The translations under genes were made by a program, and so were the position numbers. From positions 66,022-130,021 of the forward strand of contig NZ_JAKNTA010000010.1 in assembly GCF_022288725.1 (NCBI RefSeq): a stretch of 64,000 nt of DNA, in the 5' to 3' direction. Source of the stretch: Kitasatospora sp. A2-31. Lineage in GTDB: Bacteria > Actinomycetota > Actinomycetes > Streptomycetales > Streptomycetaceae. The notes below the pieces were generated by a model. The model was not told the origin of the DNA. It ran no database searches and saw only the letters and a list, made by a program, of their open reading frames with translations. This document shows positions 38,838-47,654 of this stretch, piece by piece. Position 1 is the stretch's first letter. The number at the start of each line of letters is the position of its first letter.

Positions 38838-40087
38838 CACAGTCCTCCCGACGGTGCTCCGGTACGGGCCCGCGGCGGAAGGGCCGCGGGCAGGGGGCGC
38901 ACCGTCTCCTGGTAGATCCTCTCGGTGTTCGCCGCGACCCGGTCCCAGCCGTAGAAGGCGAGGACGCGACGGCGCCCTGCCGCCCCGAACCCACGGCGCA
39001 GCCGCGGGTCGCCGAGCAGCCTGGCGGCCGCGGCGGCCAGCGCCGCACCGGACCCGGCGGGCACCAGCAGGCCCGTCCGGCCGTCGGCCACCGTGTCGAG
39101 GTGCCCGCCGACCGCGGTGGCGACCACCGGCACCCCGCACGCCATCGCCTCCAGCGGGACGATGCCGAACGGCTCGTAGTGCGCGGGGCAGACGACGAGG
39201 TCGGCGCTGCGCAGGAGGGCCGGCATCCGTGTGCTGGGCACGCCGCCCAGCAGGACCAGCCGGTCGGCCACACCGTGGTCGACGGCCAGTGCGCGCAACC
39301 GTCGGCACTCCGGGTCGGTGTCCAGCCGGTCGGCCGGAGGGCCACCGGCGATCACCAGTTCGGTGTCGGGCAGCCGGGCGAGTGCCTCCAGCGCGGTGGC
39401 ACCGCCCTTGCGCGCCACGAGCCGCCCGACCATGAGCAGCCGGTGCCGCGCGGACCGGGGTGCCACGTCGCCCTGCGGGCTGAACCGCTTCGGGTCGACA
39501 CCGCACGGCACGATCCGGATGCGGTCCGCGGGGACGCCCATCGCGAGGAGTTCGCCCACCTCGTCGCTGCAGGTGGCGATCACGCGTGCGGCGGTGCGGC
39601 CGAGGTGGGTCTCCAGCGCGATCCGCTGCGCGGGGCTGGTGTCCTGGGAGCCTTGGTGGCGGCGCTTGACCGTGCCGAGGGCGTGATACGTGTGGGCGAC
39701 CGGTATGCCCAGGTGCCGGGCTCCGCGCAGGGAGGCCAGCCCCGACATCCAGAAGTGCGAGTGCACCACGTCCGGTCTGCGGCGGTCCCAGTAGCGAGCC
39801 AGCTGCTCGCCGAATTCGACCATGAACGGCAGGAGTTGGTCCTTGGGCACGGGTCGGGCCGGTCCGGCCGGCACGTGGTGGACGGTGACGCCGGGGCGCA
39901 TCACGACCTCCTCGGCCGATTCGGCGTGGTCGCGCCTGGTGTGGACGACCACCTGGTGGCCCAGGTCGGCCAGGGCGCAGGCGAGGGCGGCGACGTGGAC
40001 GTTCTGGCCTCCCGCGTCCACGCCGCCGAGCGTCGCGAGCGGGCTGGCGTGTTCGGAGACCAGGGAGACGGCCAGGGGTCCGGTCAC
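38837..40087 (-). CDS. GT4 glycosyltransferase
   Basis: A 416-residue retaining GT-B enzyme. The acceptor domain has SLVSEHASPLATLGGVDAGG, QNVHVAALACALADLGHQV and VVHSHFWMSGLASLRGARHL. The donor domain has RLLMVGRLVARKGGATALEA and the EX7E-type motif CPAHYEPFGIVPLEAMACG with both glutamates. The opening GGVDAGGQNVHV matches sucrose-phosphate-synthase/MshA-like family members. The donor could be UDP-, GDP- or ADP-sugar. GTG 40087 overlaps the preceding stop (GTGA). A truncated relative lies at 32392-33105. Confidence 0.88.
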   Translation of the reverse strand: MTGPLAVSLVSEHASPLATLGGVDAGGQNVHVAALACALADLGHQVVVHTRRDHAESAEEVVMRPGVTVHHVPAGPARPVPKDQLLPFMVEFGEQLARYWDRRRPDVVHSHFWMSGLASLRGARHLGIPVAHTYHALGTVKRRHQGSQDTSPAQRIALETHLGRTAARVIATCSDEVGELLAMGVPADRIRIVPCGVDPKRFSPQGDVAPRSARHRLLMVGRLVARKGGATALEALARLPDTELVIAGGPPADRLDTDPECRRLRALAVDHGVADRLVLLGGVPSTRMPALLRSADLVVCPAHYEPFGIVPLEAMACGVPVVATAVGGHLDTVADGRTGLLVPAGSGAALAAAAARLLGDPRLRRGFGAAGRRRVLAFYGWDRVAANTERIYQETVRPLPAALPPRARTGAPSGGL

Positions 40088-41046
40088 CGTGTCACCTCGT
40101 CGATCAGGCGGTCCCAGTCGTCGAGGAACCGTTTCAGTCCGTAGCGGCCGAGTGCCGCCTGGCGTGCGCGCATGCCGTCGGCTGCGGCGGCCGCGGCGTC
40201 GGTGAGGTAGTGGCGGACGGCGTCGGCCAGCTCGGTGGGGCTGGTGGAGACCACGCCCGTCCCGGGCGGCACCGCCCGGGACACCTCGGTGGTGGCCAGG
40301 GCGACCACCGGCATGCCCAGGTGCATGGCCTCCAGCAGGGAGAGACCGAGCGAGGTCCAGCGCACGGGGTGGAGGTAGAGGCGGCGCCGAGCCATCTCGG
40401 CGTGCAACCGGGCCTGGGGAAGGTCGGCGACCCGGCAGCGGTCCTCGGTCAGGCCGAGGTGGGTGGCGAGCCCGGCCGTCCCCATGCCGAAGACGTCCAG
40501 CGGGCCCTGCCGCGCGAAGAACGGCAGCAGGTCGGTGCCGGTCGTGCGTCCGCGGCGGACCGGCTCGTTGACCACCACGGCCGATCTCGCCAGCGCTCCG
40601 GTGTACTGGTGGCCGGGGTCGACGATGCCGTGCTCGATCACCCGGGTGCGGGTGTGCCCGCAGTCCCAGAACAGTCGGTTGAAGTCGGTGACGTGGACGA
40701 TGACGAGGTCGTCGCGGTCCGCCATCGGATGGCGGGTGTCGGGGACGGCGCCGTGCGGGCTGTTGTGTTCCAGGTAGACCGCCGGTACGTCCCGTCCTGG
40801 CCGGCGGCCCAGCCACCGGGTGGCGAGTTCGGCCTCGTGCGGGCGCTGGAGCACCACCAGGTCGATCTCGGCGGACCGGAGCTCCTGCGGGGTCCGTTCG
40901 ACGACTCCGGCCGGCCAGTCGAACGTCACGGCGCGTCCGAGTCCGTCCGGGCCCCGCTCGGGCAGGACGGGCACCGTGTAGGTGTGGGAGCCCTGGACGA
41001 ACGCGGTCGTCCAGGAGCCGTGCACGTGCCACAGCAGGATGTTCAT
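40084..41046 (-). CDS. GT4-like glycosyltransferase
   Basis: A 320-residue GT-B-like enzyme, shorter than typical. The N-terminal half begins MNILLWHVHGSWTTAFVQGS and includes VYLEHNSPHG and VHVTDFNRLFWDCGHTRTRV. The C-terminal half has the donor-site motif RRRLYLHPVRWTSLGLSLLE followed by AMHLGMPVVALATTEV, where the E of LLEAM is the nucleotide-sugar ligand. The opening WHVHGSW motif recurs in actinobacterial glycosyltransferases of heptose-type clusters as I recall, but that is not verified. Both ends overlap neighbours by 4 bases. Donor and acceptor unknown. Confidence 0.82.
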   Translation of the reverse strand: MNILLWHVHGSWTTAFVQGSHTYTVPVLPERGPDGLGRAVTFDWPAGVVERTPQELRSAEIDLVVLQRPHEAELATRWLGRRPGRDVPAVYLEHNSPHGAVPDTRHPMADRDDLVIVHVTDFNRLFWDCGHTRTRVIEHGIVDPGHQYTGALARSAVVVNEPVRRGRTTGTDLLPFFARQGPLDVFGMGTAGLATHLGLTEDRCRVADLPQARLHAEMARRRLYLHPVRWTSLGLSLLEAMHLGMPVVALATTEVSRAVPPGTGVVSTSPTELADAVRHYLTDAAAAAADGMRARQAALGRYGLKRFLDDWDRLIDEVTR

Positions 41047-42107
41047 GAGCTCACCTTCCTGGTGCTCGGCCGGGCGGGCGGGAACTGCCCGCCCGGGCCC
41101 GGTACTCCGCTCGTCAACCGGTCCACGGCCGCCGCGATCTGGGCACCGGTCAGGGTGTCCAGGCAGGGGTGGCCCTCGACCGGGCAGACCCTGGCGCGGC
41201 TCGCGGCGCACGGCGCGTCCTGCCGGCCGAGCAGCAGGTGCGGCACGCCGAACGGCCGCCACCGTTCGGCCGGCACGACCGGCGAGAACAGACTCACGAC
41301 CGGGGTGCCGACGGCGGCGGCCAGATGGGCGGGACCGGTGTTGCCCGCGACCACGGCGTCGGCCGCGGCCAGGACCGCCGAGAGGGCCCTGAGGTCGGTG
41401 CGGCCGCCGAGGTCCAGGGCGTGCGCCCCCGCGACCTCGGCGGTGAGCTCCTTCTCCGCCGGGCCGCCGGTGACCACCACCCGCCGTCCGGACCCGGCCA
41501 GGGCGCGCACGGCGGCCGCGAGCACCGCGGGACCGGTGGCGCGGGCGGGAACGGCCGCGCCGGGATGGACGACCACGTACGGGTCCGGACCGGTCAGATG
41601 CCGCAGGTCGGGCGGTGGCAGCACCCGCAGTCGGCCGTCGTCGTGCGGGGGGAGCGGGAACCCCGCCGCTCGGGTTAGGTCGAGGGCGGCCTCGGCCTCG
41701 TGCCGGCCGGGCGCGCGCCGGTGGCGCAGATCGACCAGCGAACCCGGGTAGTCCTCGCAGTCGGCGGCGATGGCGGCCACGCCGGCCAGCCGGAGCAACA
41801 GGGCCGTGGGCAGCGGGCTCTGATGGAACGAGGTGAGGACGACGGCGCGGTCGAAGCGCAGCCGGGCGAGGTCCCCCACGACGGCCCGGACGTCGTCGGG
41901 GTCCAGCGGGGGCGGGTCGAAGCCGACCCAGGGAGCCTCCCAGACGATGGTCCGGTCGACACCGGGCAGGATCTCGGCCGCCGCGGCGCCCTGGGGCCCG
42001 CAGAGCATGGCCACGTACGCGGAGGAGGCTGCGACGGCTCGCACGGCGGGCCCGGCGAGCAGGACGTCGCCGGTGCTGTCGAGGCGTACCACGAGGGTCC
42101 TCGTCAC
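41043..42107 (-). CDS. GT9 (heptosyltransferase-like) glycosyltransferase
   Basis: A 354-residue family 9 glycosyltransferase and the second in this operon. It shows LVVRLDSTGDVLLAGPAVRA (GDxLLxxPAxR), PYVVVHPGAAVPARATGPAV, and the donor motif ADAVVAGNTGPAHLAAAVGT, with VVSLFSPVVPAERWRPFG afterwards. The C-terminus carries a cysteine cluster (APCAASRARVCPVEGHPCL) common in this family. It should add a heptose or related sugar. GTG 42107 overlaps the GmhB stop. Two GT9 enzymes in one operon predict at least two heptose-type linkages. Confidence 0.88.
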   Translation of the reverse strand: MTRTLVVRLDSTGDVLLAGPAVRAVAASSAYVAMLCGPQGAAAAEILPGVDRTIVWEAPWVGFDPPPLDPDDVRAVVGDLARLRFDRAVVLTSFHQSPLPTALLLRLAGVAAIAADCEDYPGSLVDLRHRRAPGRHEAEAALDLTRAAGFPLPPHDDGRLRVLPPPDLRHLTGPDPYVVVHPGAAVPARATGPAVLAAAVRALAGSGRRVVVTGGPAEKELTAEVAGAHALDLGGRTDLRALSAVLAAADAVVAGNTGPAHLAAAVGTPVVSLFSPVVPAERWRPFGVPHLLLGRQDAPCAASRARVCPVEGHPCLDTLTGAQIAAAVDRLTSGVPGPGGQFPPARPSTRKVSS

Positions 42108-42763
42108 GCCGCCCGCCCGGGGGGAAGGAGGTGGCTCAGCGCCGTCCGGACGGCTTCGGCGAGGTCCTTGGCGACGGTCCTCGCCGCCGCCGTCTCCTCG
42201 GCCCGGGTGACCGGGTTGGGCACCAGGACGGGGAACGCCCCGGCAGCCTCGGCCGCGGCGCCGTCGGACCCGATGTCCCCGATGACGACCGCCCGCCGGG
42301 GCGGCACACCGAGGGCCCGGCAGGCGGCCAGCACCAGGCCGGGGGCGGGCTTGCGGCAGCGGCAGCCGTCCTCCGGCCCGTGCGGGCAGACGGCCCAGAC
42401 GTCGAGCGGCCCGAGGAGTGCGTCGATCCGCCGGTTCACCGCGTCGACCTGCCGGCGGGTGAGCAGTCCGCGCGCGACCCCGGACTGGTTGGTCACGACG
42501 CCCACCCGGACTCCGGCCGACCGCAGGGCGGCGACGGCGGCGCTCGCGCCGGCCACCGGACGCACGGCCCCGGGATCGCCGTTGTACGGCACGTCGTGGA
42601 CGAGCGTGCCGTCGCGGTCGAAGAGCACGGCCGCCCGCGGTGCTCCGGGGCGGTCCGCCCGGCCCGCGGGCCCGGTCGCGCGGATCCACGGCAGCAGGCC
42701 GTCCGCGGCCGGGCGGCCGGGCGCGGGCCCAGCCGGTGCGGTGGAGTCGGTGGGAAGCGTCAT
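42104..42763 (-). CDS. gmhB: D,D-heptose 1,7-bisphosphate phosphatase (HAD-IIIA)
   Basis: A 219-residue HAD phosphatase that should remove the C7 phosphate of heptose 1,7-bisphosphate. Motif I is VLFDRDGTLVHDVPYNGDP (nucleophile and acid/base Asp), motif II the Thr in VGVVTNQSGVARGLLT, and motif III/IV RKPAPG and VVIGDIGSDGAAA. The zinc-binding loop CPHGPEDGCRCRKPAPG (C, H, C, C) is the GmhB signature. The first 40 residues are a flexible Pro/Ala extension. GAGGAG precedes ATG 42763. Unlike most junctions in the operon there is a 37-base gap to the GT2 gene upstream. Confidence 0.9.
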   Translation of the reverse strand: MTLPTDSTAPAGPAPGRPAADGLLPWIRATGPAGRADRPGAPRAAVLFDRDGTLVHDVPYNGDPGAVRPVAGASAAVAALRSAGVRVGVVTNQSGVARGLLTRRQVDAVNRRIDALLGPLDVWAVCPHGPEDGCRCRKPAPGLVLAACRALGVPPRRAVVIGDIGSDGAAAEAAGAFPVLVPNPVTRAEETAAARTVAKDLAEAVRTALSHLLPPGRAA

Positions 42764-42800
42764 GGTGGGTGCTCTCCTCGGCTGCAAGCCCCAGCGGGGC

Positions 42801-43865
42801 TCAGTGGTGGGCCGGAACCGCTCGGCCGCCGTCGGTCGGGTGCGCGGACCGGTGCGCGCCGTCCGGCACGGGCCGCCAGGGCGCCTCGCGGCGGTGCCGC
42901 AGGATTCCCGCGGCCCAGTGGTAGCCGGCGGCGGGAGGGATCGCGGCGCTGGTGAGCAGCATCGTCGTGACTTCCTCCGCGATCCGTGGCCCGGGCGCGA
43001 TCCGCGCCAGCGCGAACTCCCCGGTGCCCGCCAGCCAGAGCCCCGTCAGCACCAGGCAGGCGCGGGGGCGACGGGCCAGTGCGGCGACGGCTGCGCCGGC
43101 CGCGCAGCCGGTGATGGCCAGGTGCAGGGGCAGCCGACCGCGCGCCGCCCCGGCCCGGTGCCACCAGCGACGACCGTGCAGCCGGTTCATCAGGACGTCG
43201 TCCGCGTTGCCGGCCTGCTGGCGCAGCGAGACCCAGCGGTCGGCCGGACGGACGGGGTGCAGGGTCGTCCGTGCGCCCTGGCTGAGGTGCCAGCCGGCGT
43301 CGACGACGCGCAGCGCGAGGTCGGCGTCCTCACGGAACGCCCGCCGGAAGCGCTCGTCGAAGCCACCGACCTGCTCCAGGGCGACGCGGCGGTACGCCAT
43401 GTCGGCGGTGATCCACAACGATCGCTCCAGCCCGGCCGTCGACCGTTCCCAGTCGGTCGGCCGCCGGTCGGTGGGCAGCGGCACCACGATGGTGCCCTGG
43501 CTTCCACCGGTCTGCCGCCCGCAGGCCGCGAGGTCGGCGGCCAGATCGGCCGGCCAGGACGGTCCGGGCACCGTGTCGTCGTCCAGGAAGGCGATCCACT
43601 CCTGTCCGACGCTCCGCCAGCCGGTGTTGCGGGCAGCCGCCGGGCCGCTCCCCCCGCTCTCCACCACCGAGACCCGGTCCCGGAGGGATGGCGGGATCTC
43701 GACGTCCAGCGGCCCGCGGTCGGTCGGCGGCCGGTCGTCCACCAGGACCACCCGCTTCGGCGCCGGACCCCGGGCGCCGGCGAGTGCGGCGAGGGTGACG
43801 GAGAGACTCGGGCGGCCGAGGGTGGGGATGACCACCGCGTACGAGGGATCGGCACCGTTCGTCAT
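42801..43865 (-). CDS. GT2 glycosyltransferase with membrane tail
   Basis: A 354-residue enzyme with a GT-A family 2 domain (about 1-220). It has AVVIPTLGRPSLSVTLAALA, VVLVDDRPPTD, ARNTGWRSVGQEWIAFLDDD (the metal-binding DDD) and the acceptor-side GGFDERFRRAFREDADLALR (ED general base). The last 130 residues contain about three hydrophobic segments (LHLAITGCAAGAAVAALA, LVLTGLWLAGTGEFAL, TSAAIPPAAGYHWAAGI), anchoring it to the membrane. It likely extends a lipid-linked glycan. ATG 43865 overlaps the carbamoyltransferase stop. Confidence 0.87.
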   Translation of the reverse strand: MTNGADPSYAVVIPTLGRPSLSVTLAALAGARGPAPKRVVLVDDRPPTDRGPLDVEIPPSLRDRVSVVESGGSGPAAARNTGWRSVGQEWIAFLDDDTVPGPSWPADLAADLAACGRQTGGSQGTIVVPLPTDRRPTDWERSTAGLERSLWITADMAYRRVALEQVGGFDERFRRAFREDADLALRVVDAGWHLSQGARTTLHPVRPADRWVSLRQQAGNADDVLMNRLHGRRWWHRAGAARGRLPLHLAITGCAAGAAVAALARRPRACLVLTGLWLAGTGEFALARIAPGPRIAEEVTTMLLTSAAIPPAAGYHWAAGILRHRREAPWRPVPDGAHRSAHPTDGGRAVPAHH

Positions 43866-45532
43866 GCCCGTGCCTCCGAGCGGCCCGCCCCGGTGAACAG
43901 GTCGCCCCGGCGGACGACGAACGGGCCGAGGGCGAGCAGGTCGATCGGCGCCGAGCCGAAGCACTCCAGGGCGTCCCGGACGTCGTCCACCATCGGGCGT
44001 CCCGCCGTGTTGAGGCTGGTGTTGACGACCAGGGGGAGGCCGGTGAGCAGTTCGAACCGCTCCAGCATGCGTGCGGTCAGCGGGTCGTCCACGGGATCGA
44101 CGCTCTGGATCCGGGCGGTGCCGTCCACGTGGACCACGGCGGGGATCCGGTCGCGCCATTCGGGTGCGACCTCGTGGACGAACAGCATGTAGGGGCTCGG
44201 ATGCCGGCCGCTGAAGATCTTCGGTGCCCGGTCGGCGAGGACCATCGGTGCCACGGGGCGGAACTGCTCCCGTCCCTTGACGTCGTTCAGCCGTTCGAGG
44301 TTCCGGGCCCGGCCCGGGTGGGCGAGCAGGGAGCGGTGGCCGAGCGCGCGCGGGCCGAACTCGGACCGGCCCTGGAACCACGCGACGATGCCGTCCGCGG
44401 CCAACTCCCGGGCCACCTCCGCGGCGACGTCCTCCGGCCGTTCGTAGGGGACGGCCGCGCCGCGCAGCCAGGCCTCCAGTTCCCCGTCCGACCAGCCTCG
44501 GCCGAGGTCGGCGCCGGGCATCGGTTCCGGTTGTTCGCCGGCGGAGGCCGCGAGGTGCAGCGCGGCGCCCAGCGCGGTGCCCGCATCTCCGGCGGCCGGT
44601 TGCACCCAGACCCGGTCGAAGGGGCCCTCGGCGGCGATGCGGGAGTTGGCCACGCAGTTCAGCGCCACTCCGCCGGCCAGTGTCAGCAGGCCGTCGTGGG
44701 TGCGCCCGTGCAGCCAGCGCACCAGGTCCAGCAGTACCTCCTCGAGCACCCGCTGCGCCGAACACGCCAGGTCAGCGTGGGCCGGGGTCCACTCCCGGCC
44801 CGGCTCCAGTGCCGGTGCGAACTCGGCCCACGGCACGCCGGCGGCGCGGAACCCGCCGTCGCCGGTGGGGTGGACGTACCGGCGGAGTTCCGCCACCGAG
44901 GTCGGCGACCCGTACGAGGCCATCGCCATCACCTTGTACTCGTCCGAGGACCGGAGGAAGCCGAGATGCTGGGTCAGCTCCTCGTACACCAGCCCCATGG
45001 AGTGCGGGAGTTCCTGGGCCGCGAGCTGCTCCAACCGCGGACCGACCCGGCGGGCGGCCAGATGTGACGCCGCCTCGCCCCGGCCGTCGAGCACCAGCAC
45101 CGAGCAGGGGTCGCTCTGCCCGTCGGCCGCGAAGGCGGCGGACGCGGCGTGCGCGACGTGGTGCGGGACGAACCGGACCCTGGCGGGATCCAACCCGGGC
45201 AGCACCTCGGCGAGGAAGTTCGGGGCCTCCCGGGCGTAGGTGAGGCGCAGGTGGTCCCAGGGGTCGTCGAGTCCCAGTTGCTCGGCGGGACGGGCGAGTG
45301 CCGGGTCGAACGAGTAGCCCACCAGGTCGAGGTCCTGGGGACGGATGCCCGCGTGGTCCAGGCACCAGCGAGCGGCCTGTTCGGGCAGCTCCCAGGCGGA
45401 GAACGGCAGCGGGCGCTTGCCGTGTTTACGGCGGCTGAAACGCTCCTCCTCCGCTGCGGCCACCGTCCGCCCGTCGATGACGAGGGCGGCGGCAGGGTCG
45501 TGGAAGAGGGCGTTGATGCCGAGGATGCGCAT
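43862..45532 (-). CDS. NodU/CmcH-type O-carbamoyltransferase
   Basis: A 556-residue carbamoyltransferase that transfers carbamoyl from carbamoyl phosphate (through carbamoyl-adenylate) to a sugar hydroxyl. The N-terminal Kae1/HSP70-like domain begins MRILGINALFHDPAAALVID and carries EEERFSRRKHGKRPLPF and the metal histidines in PHHVAHAASAAF. The C-terminal domain has GRSEFGPRALGHRSLLAHP, REQFRPVAPMVL and NTSLNTAGRPMV, all characteristic of NodU, CmcH and TobZ. Related enzymes decorate Nod factors and antibiotics. Here, in an operon of glycosyltransferases and heptose enzymes, a carbamoylated glycan is the simplest reading. A gap of 65 bases separates it from the first operon gene. Confidence 0.92.
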   Translation of the reverse strand: MRILGINALFHDPAAALVIDGRTVAAAEEERFSRRKHGKRPLPFSAWELPEQAARWCLDHAGIRPQDLDLVGYSFDPALARPAEQLGLDDPWDHLRLTYAREAPNFLAEVLPGLDPARVRFVPHHVAHAASAAFAADGQSDPCSVLVLDGRGEAASHLAARRVGPRLEQLAAQELPHSMGLVYEELTQHLGFLRSSDEYKVMAMASYGSPTSVAELRRYVHPTGDGGFRAAGVPWAEFAPALEPGREWTPAHADLACSAQRVLEEVLLDLVRWLHGRTHDGLLTLAGGVALNCVANSRIAAEGPFDRVWVQPAAGDAGTALGAALHLAASAGEQPEPMPGADLGRGWSDGELEAWLRGAAVPYERPEDVAAEVARELAADGIVAWFQGRSEFGPRALGHRSLLAHPGRARNLERLNDVKGREQFRPVAPMVLADRAPKIFSGRHPSPYMLFVHEVAPEWRDRIPAVVHVDGTARIQSVDPVDDPLTARMLERFELLTGLPLVVNTSLNTAGRPMVDDVRDALECFGSAPIDLLALGPFVVRRGDLFTGAGRSEARA

Positions 45533-45597
45533 GGTGACGGCCTTCCGGATCGGCGGCGGGCCCGCACGTCGGGGTGGGTCGGGTCGGAACGGGCTGC

Positions 45598-46557
45598 TCA
45601 GGCCTCGGGGTGCTCGCGGAACCACTCGATGGTGCGGGCGAGCCCCTCACGGGCGGGCACCGTCGGTTCCCAGCGGAGCTTTCCGCGGGCCAGGGTGATG
45701 TCCGGGCGCCTGACCGCGGGGTCGTCGGTGGGGCGTGCGACGAACTCCACCGTCGACGGGGATCCGGTGAGCTCGATGACGAGCCCGGCCAGTTCCAGCA
45801 TGGTGAACTCGGTGTCGTTGCCGAGGTTCACCGGACCGGCCAGCTCGGAGGAGGCCATGGCGAGGATGCCGTTCACGGTGTCGCTGATGTAGGTCAGGGA
45901 GCGCGTCTGACTGCCGTCACCGGTCACCGTCAGTGGCTCGCCGGCCAGTGCCTGGCGGATGAACGTCGGCACCGCCCGCCCGTCGTGGGACCTCATGCGG
46001 GGTCCGTAGGTGTTGAACAGGCGGACGATCGCGGTGTTCACCCCCTCGGCGGCGGCCTCGGCCGTGGTCAGCGCCTCGGCGAACCGCTTCGCCTCGTCGT
46101 AGACGCTCCGCGGACCGACCGGGTTGACGTTGCCCCAGTAGGTCTCGCTCTGCGGGTGTTGCAGCGGATCGCCGTAGACCTCCGAGGTCGAGGTGAGCAG
46201 GAACCTCGCGCCGTGCCGCTGGGCCAGCGCCAGCGCGTTGCGGGTTCCCAGGCTGCCCGCGTCGAGGGTGTGGACGGGGAGCCGGAGGTAGTCGGCGGGC
46301 GAGGCCGGGGAGGCGAGGTGGAGGACGAGATCCACGGGGCGGTCGACGTCGAGCCGGTCGGTGACGTCCGCCTCGCGCAGTTCGAAGCCGGGGCGGCCGA
46401 CGAGATGGCGCACGTTGTCCGGCGAGCCGGTGCAGAAGTCGTCGACGCAGGTGACGGTATGGCCGAGCCGGATGAGTTCCGTGCACAGGTGGGAGCCCAC
46501 GAAGCCCGCCCCTCCCGTGACGACGGCATGCATGTGGTCGGTCGGCAAGCTCCCCAT
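45598..46557 (-). CDS. UXS-like NAD-dependent epimerase/decarboxylase
   Basis: A 319-residue extended SDR and the first gene of the glycan operon. The NAD motif is VVTGGAGFVGSHLCTELI, then VDDFCTGSPDNVRHL and LHLASPASPADYL, TSTSEVYGDPLQHPQ, and the catalytic YxxxK in SVYDEAKRFAE. The pair ASPASP and the SEVYGDP/HPQ.E.YWGNVNP stretch are typical of UDP-glucuronate decarboxylases (UXS), which make UDP-xylose. A role as a heptose-modifying epimerase cannot be excluded, but its motifs are unlike HldD. AAAGGA precedes ATG 46557. Confidence 0.87.
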   Translation of the reverse strand: MGSLPTDHMHAVVTGGAGFVGSHLCTELIRLGHTVTCVDDFCTGSPDNVRHLVGRPGFELREADVTDRLDVDRPVDLVLHLASPASPADYLRLPVHTLDAGSLGTRNALALAQRHGARFLLTSTSEVYGDPLQHPQSETYWGNVNPVGPRSVYDEAKRFAEALTTAEAAAEGVNTAIVRLFNTYGPRMRSHDGRAVPTFIRQALAGEPLTVTGDGSQTRSLTYISDTVNGILAMASSELAGPVNLGNDTEFTMLELAGLVIELTGSPSTVEFVARPTDDPAVRRPDITLARGKLRWEPTVPAREGLARTIEWFREHPEA

Positions 46558-46961
46558 GGCGGTCCTTTCGATCGTCGCGGATCCGGGTCCGCTGCCCCCG
46601 GACCAGCTTTCGCAAGCCCCGTCGGTCCCGCCACTCGGTCCGCCGGTCGCCCGGCTCCCGGTGACGGGCACCGCCCGCTGCGTCCGCGGCCCGGCCGCCC
46701 CGGCTGCCCCCCGCTGCGAGACGGGCCTCCGGACGATCGCGAACGGAGGGGCGCCGGGGGGAACGACCCGGGACGACGGTGGTGCGGGCGGTACTCCGTC
46801 CGAACGAACCTCACGCGACCGCCACCCCCGATCCGTGCCGAGCGGGCGGCTCCGAGGGGCCGGGCCCCGTCCTGGAGCGGCCCGCTTCGCCCGGGCAGCA
46901 CCGGCCCCGTCCTCCCGATGCCGCCGTCGGGAGGGCCCGATGCAGGTCGGGCGGGCGGTGG
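46558..46961. other. Intergenic region upstream of the glycan operon
   Basis: About 400 bases between the operon's first gene and the 3' end of the SatP-like gene. It should hold the operon promoter on the minus strand, but I see no convincing -35/-10 pair and no conserved gene; the open frames here are low-complexity Arg/Pro text. Confidence 0.5.
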
Positions 46962-47654
46962 CTACAGCTCTCCGCGGACGCCCGGCTCGCGACCGAGCGC
47001 CTCGTCCTGCACCGCCGTGCCGGGGGCGGCCCCGGTGCTCCCGCCCCGCCGGAGGGTGGGCAGGACGGTACGTCGGCGTTGGCCTTCCAGTTCGAGGGCG
47101 AGCGCCGCATACAGGGCGAACGCCGCGAGGACCGCGCCCGTCACACCGGCGGCGGTCTTCCAGCTGCTGCCGCCGCCGTACTGGTAGGCACCCGTCAACA
47201 GGAAGCGCAGCGCGGCGGTGAACAGGACGACGCCGGCGACTCCCTTGGAGGGCACGGTGGCCACCGCCGGGACGAACAGCACCAGACCCGCCGCGAGCAG
47301 CAGGAGCCCGGCGGTCTCGCTCGTCGCCCCCGGCGGGCTGCCGAGCGTGATCAGGCCGAGGGTCAGCCATGTGCCCGCCAGCACGCCCATCCCGGTCGCG
47401 GCTGCGGCGTCACGGCACAGGAATCCGTAGAGGGCCGCGATCAGCTGGGCGGGGAAGGCGAAGGCCACCATGACGAGGGCCACCTGATGCGCCTGGCCCA
47501 CCGGTACCCAGCCCAGTTGCAGCCCGGACAGGACGAAGGTGGCCACGGCCAGGCCGAGGAACCCGAGGGGCAGCGGGGTGGCCAGCGGCCGCAGGAAGAT
47601 CCGCGGTGGCGGTGGGGACGCGGTGGCGCCGGGGAGCGCCGGATCCGTGGTCAT
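46962..47654 (-). CDS. GPR1/FUN34/YaaH (SatP-like) transporter
   Basis: A 230-residue membrane protein with six predicted helices. The start of helix one carries the family mark ATPLPLGFLGLAVATFVLSG (NPxPLGLxG in classical SatP/AceP). It continues with GQAHQVALVMVAFAFPAQLI, AAATGMGVLAGTWLTLGLIT, ETAGLLLLAAGLVLFVPAV, GVVLFTAALRFLLTGAYQY and VTGAVLAAFALYAALALELE. Members move acetate, succinate or ammonium. The C-terminus is a hydrophilic tail of about 35 residues. It lies alone between the glycan operon and the LysR gene. Confidence 0.87.
   Translation of the reverse strand: MTTDPALPGATASPPPPRIFLRPLATPLPLGFLGLAVATFVLSGLQLGWVPVGQAHQVALVMVAFAFPAQLIAALYGFLCRDAAAATGMGVLAGTWLTLGLITLGSPPGATSETAGLLLLAAGLVLFVPAVATVPSKGVAGVVLFTAALRFLLTGAYQYGGGSSWKTAAGVTGAVLAAFALYAALALELEGQRRRTVLPTLRRGGSTGAAPGTAVQDEALGREPGVRGEL

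Noticed and set aside
41700..44192. 830-codon plus-strand ORF opposite GT9, GmhB and GT2
   Set aside because: Antisense to three motif-bearing genes; low-complexity composition.
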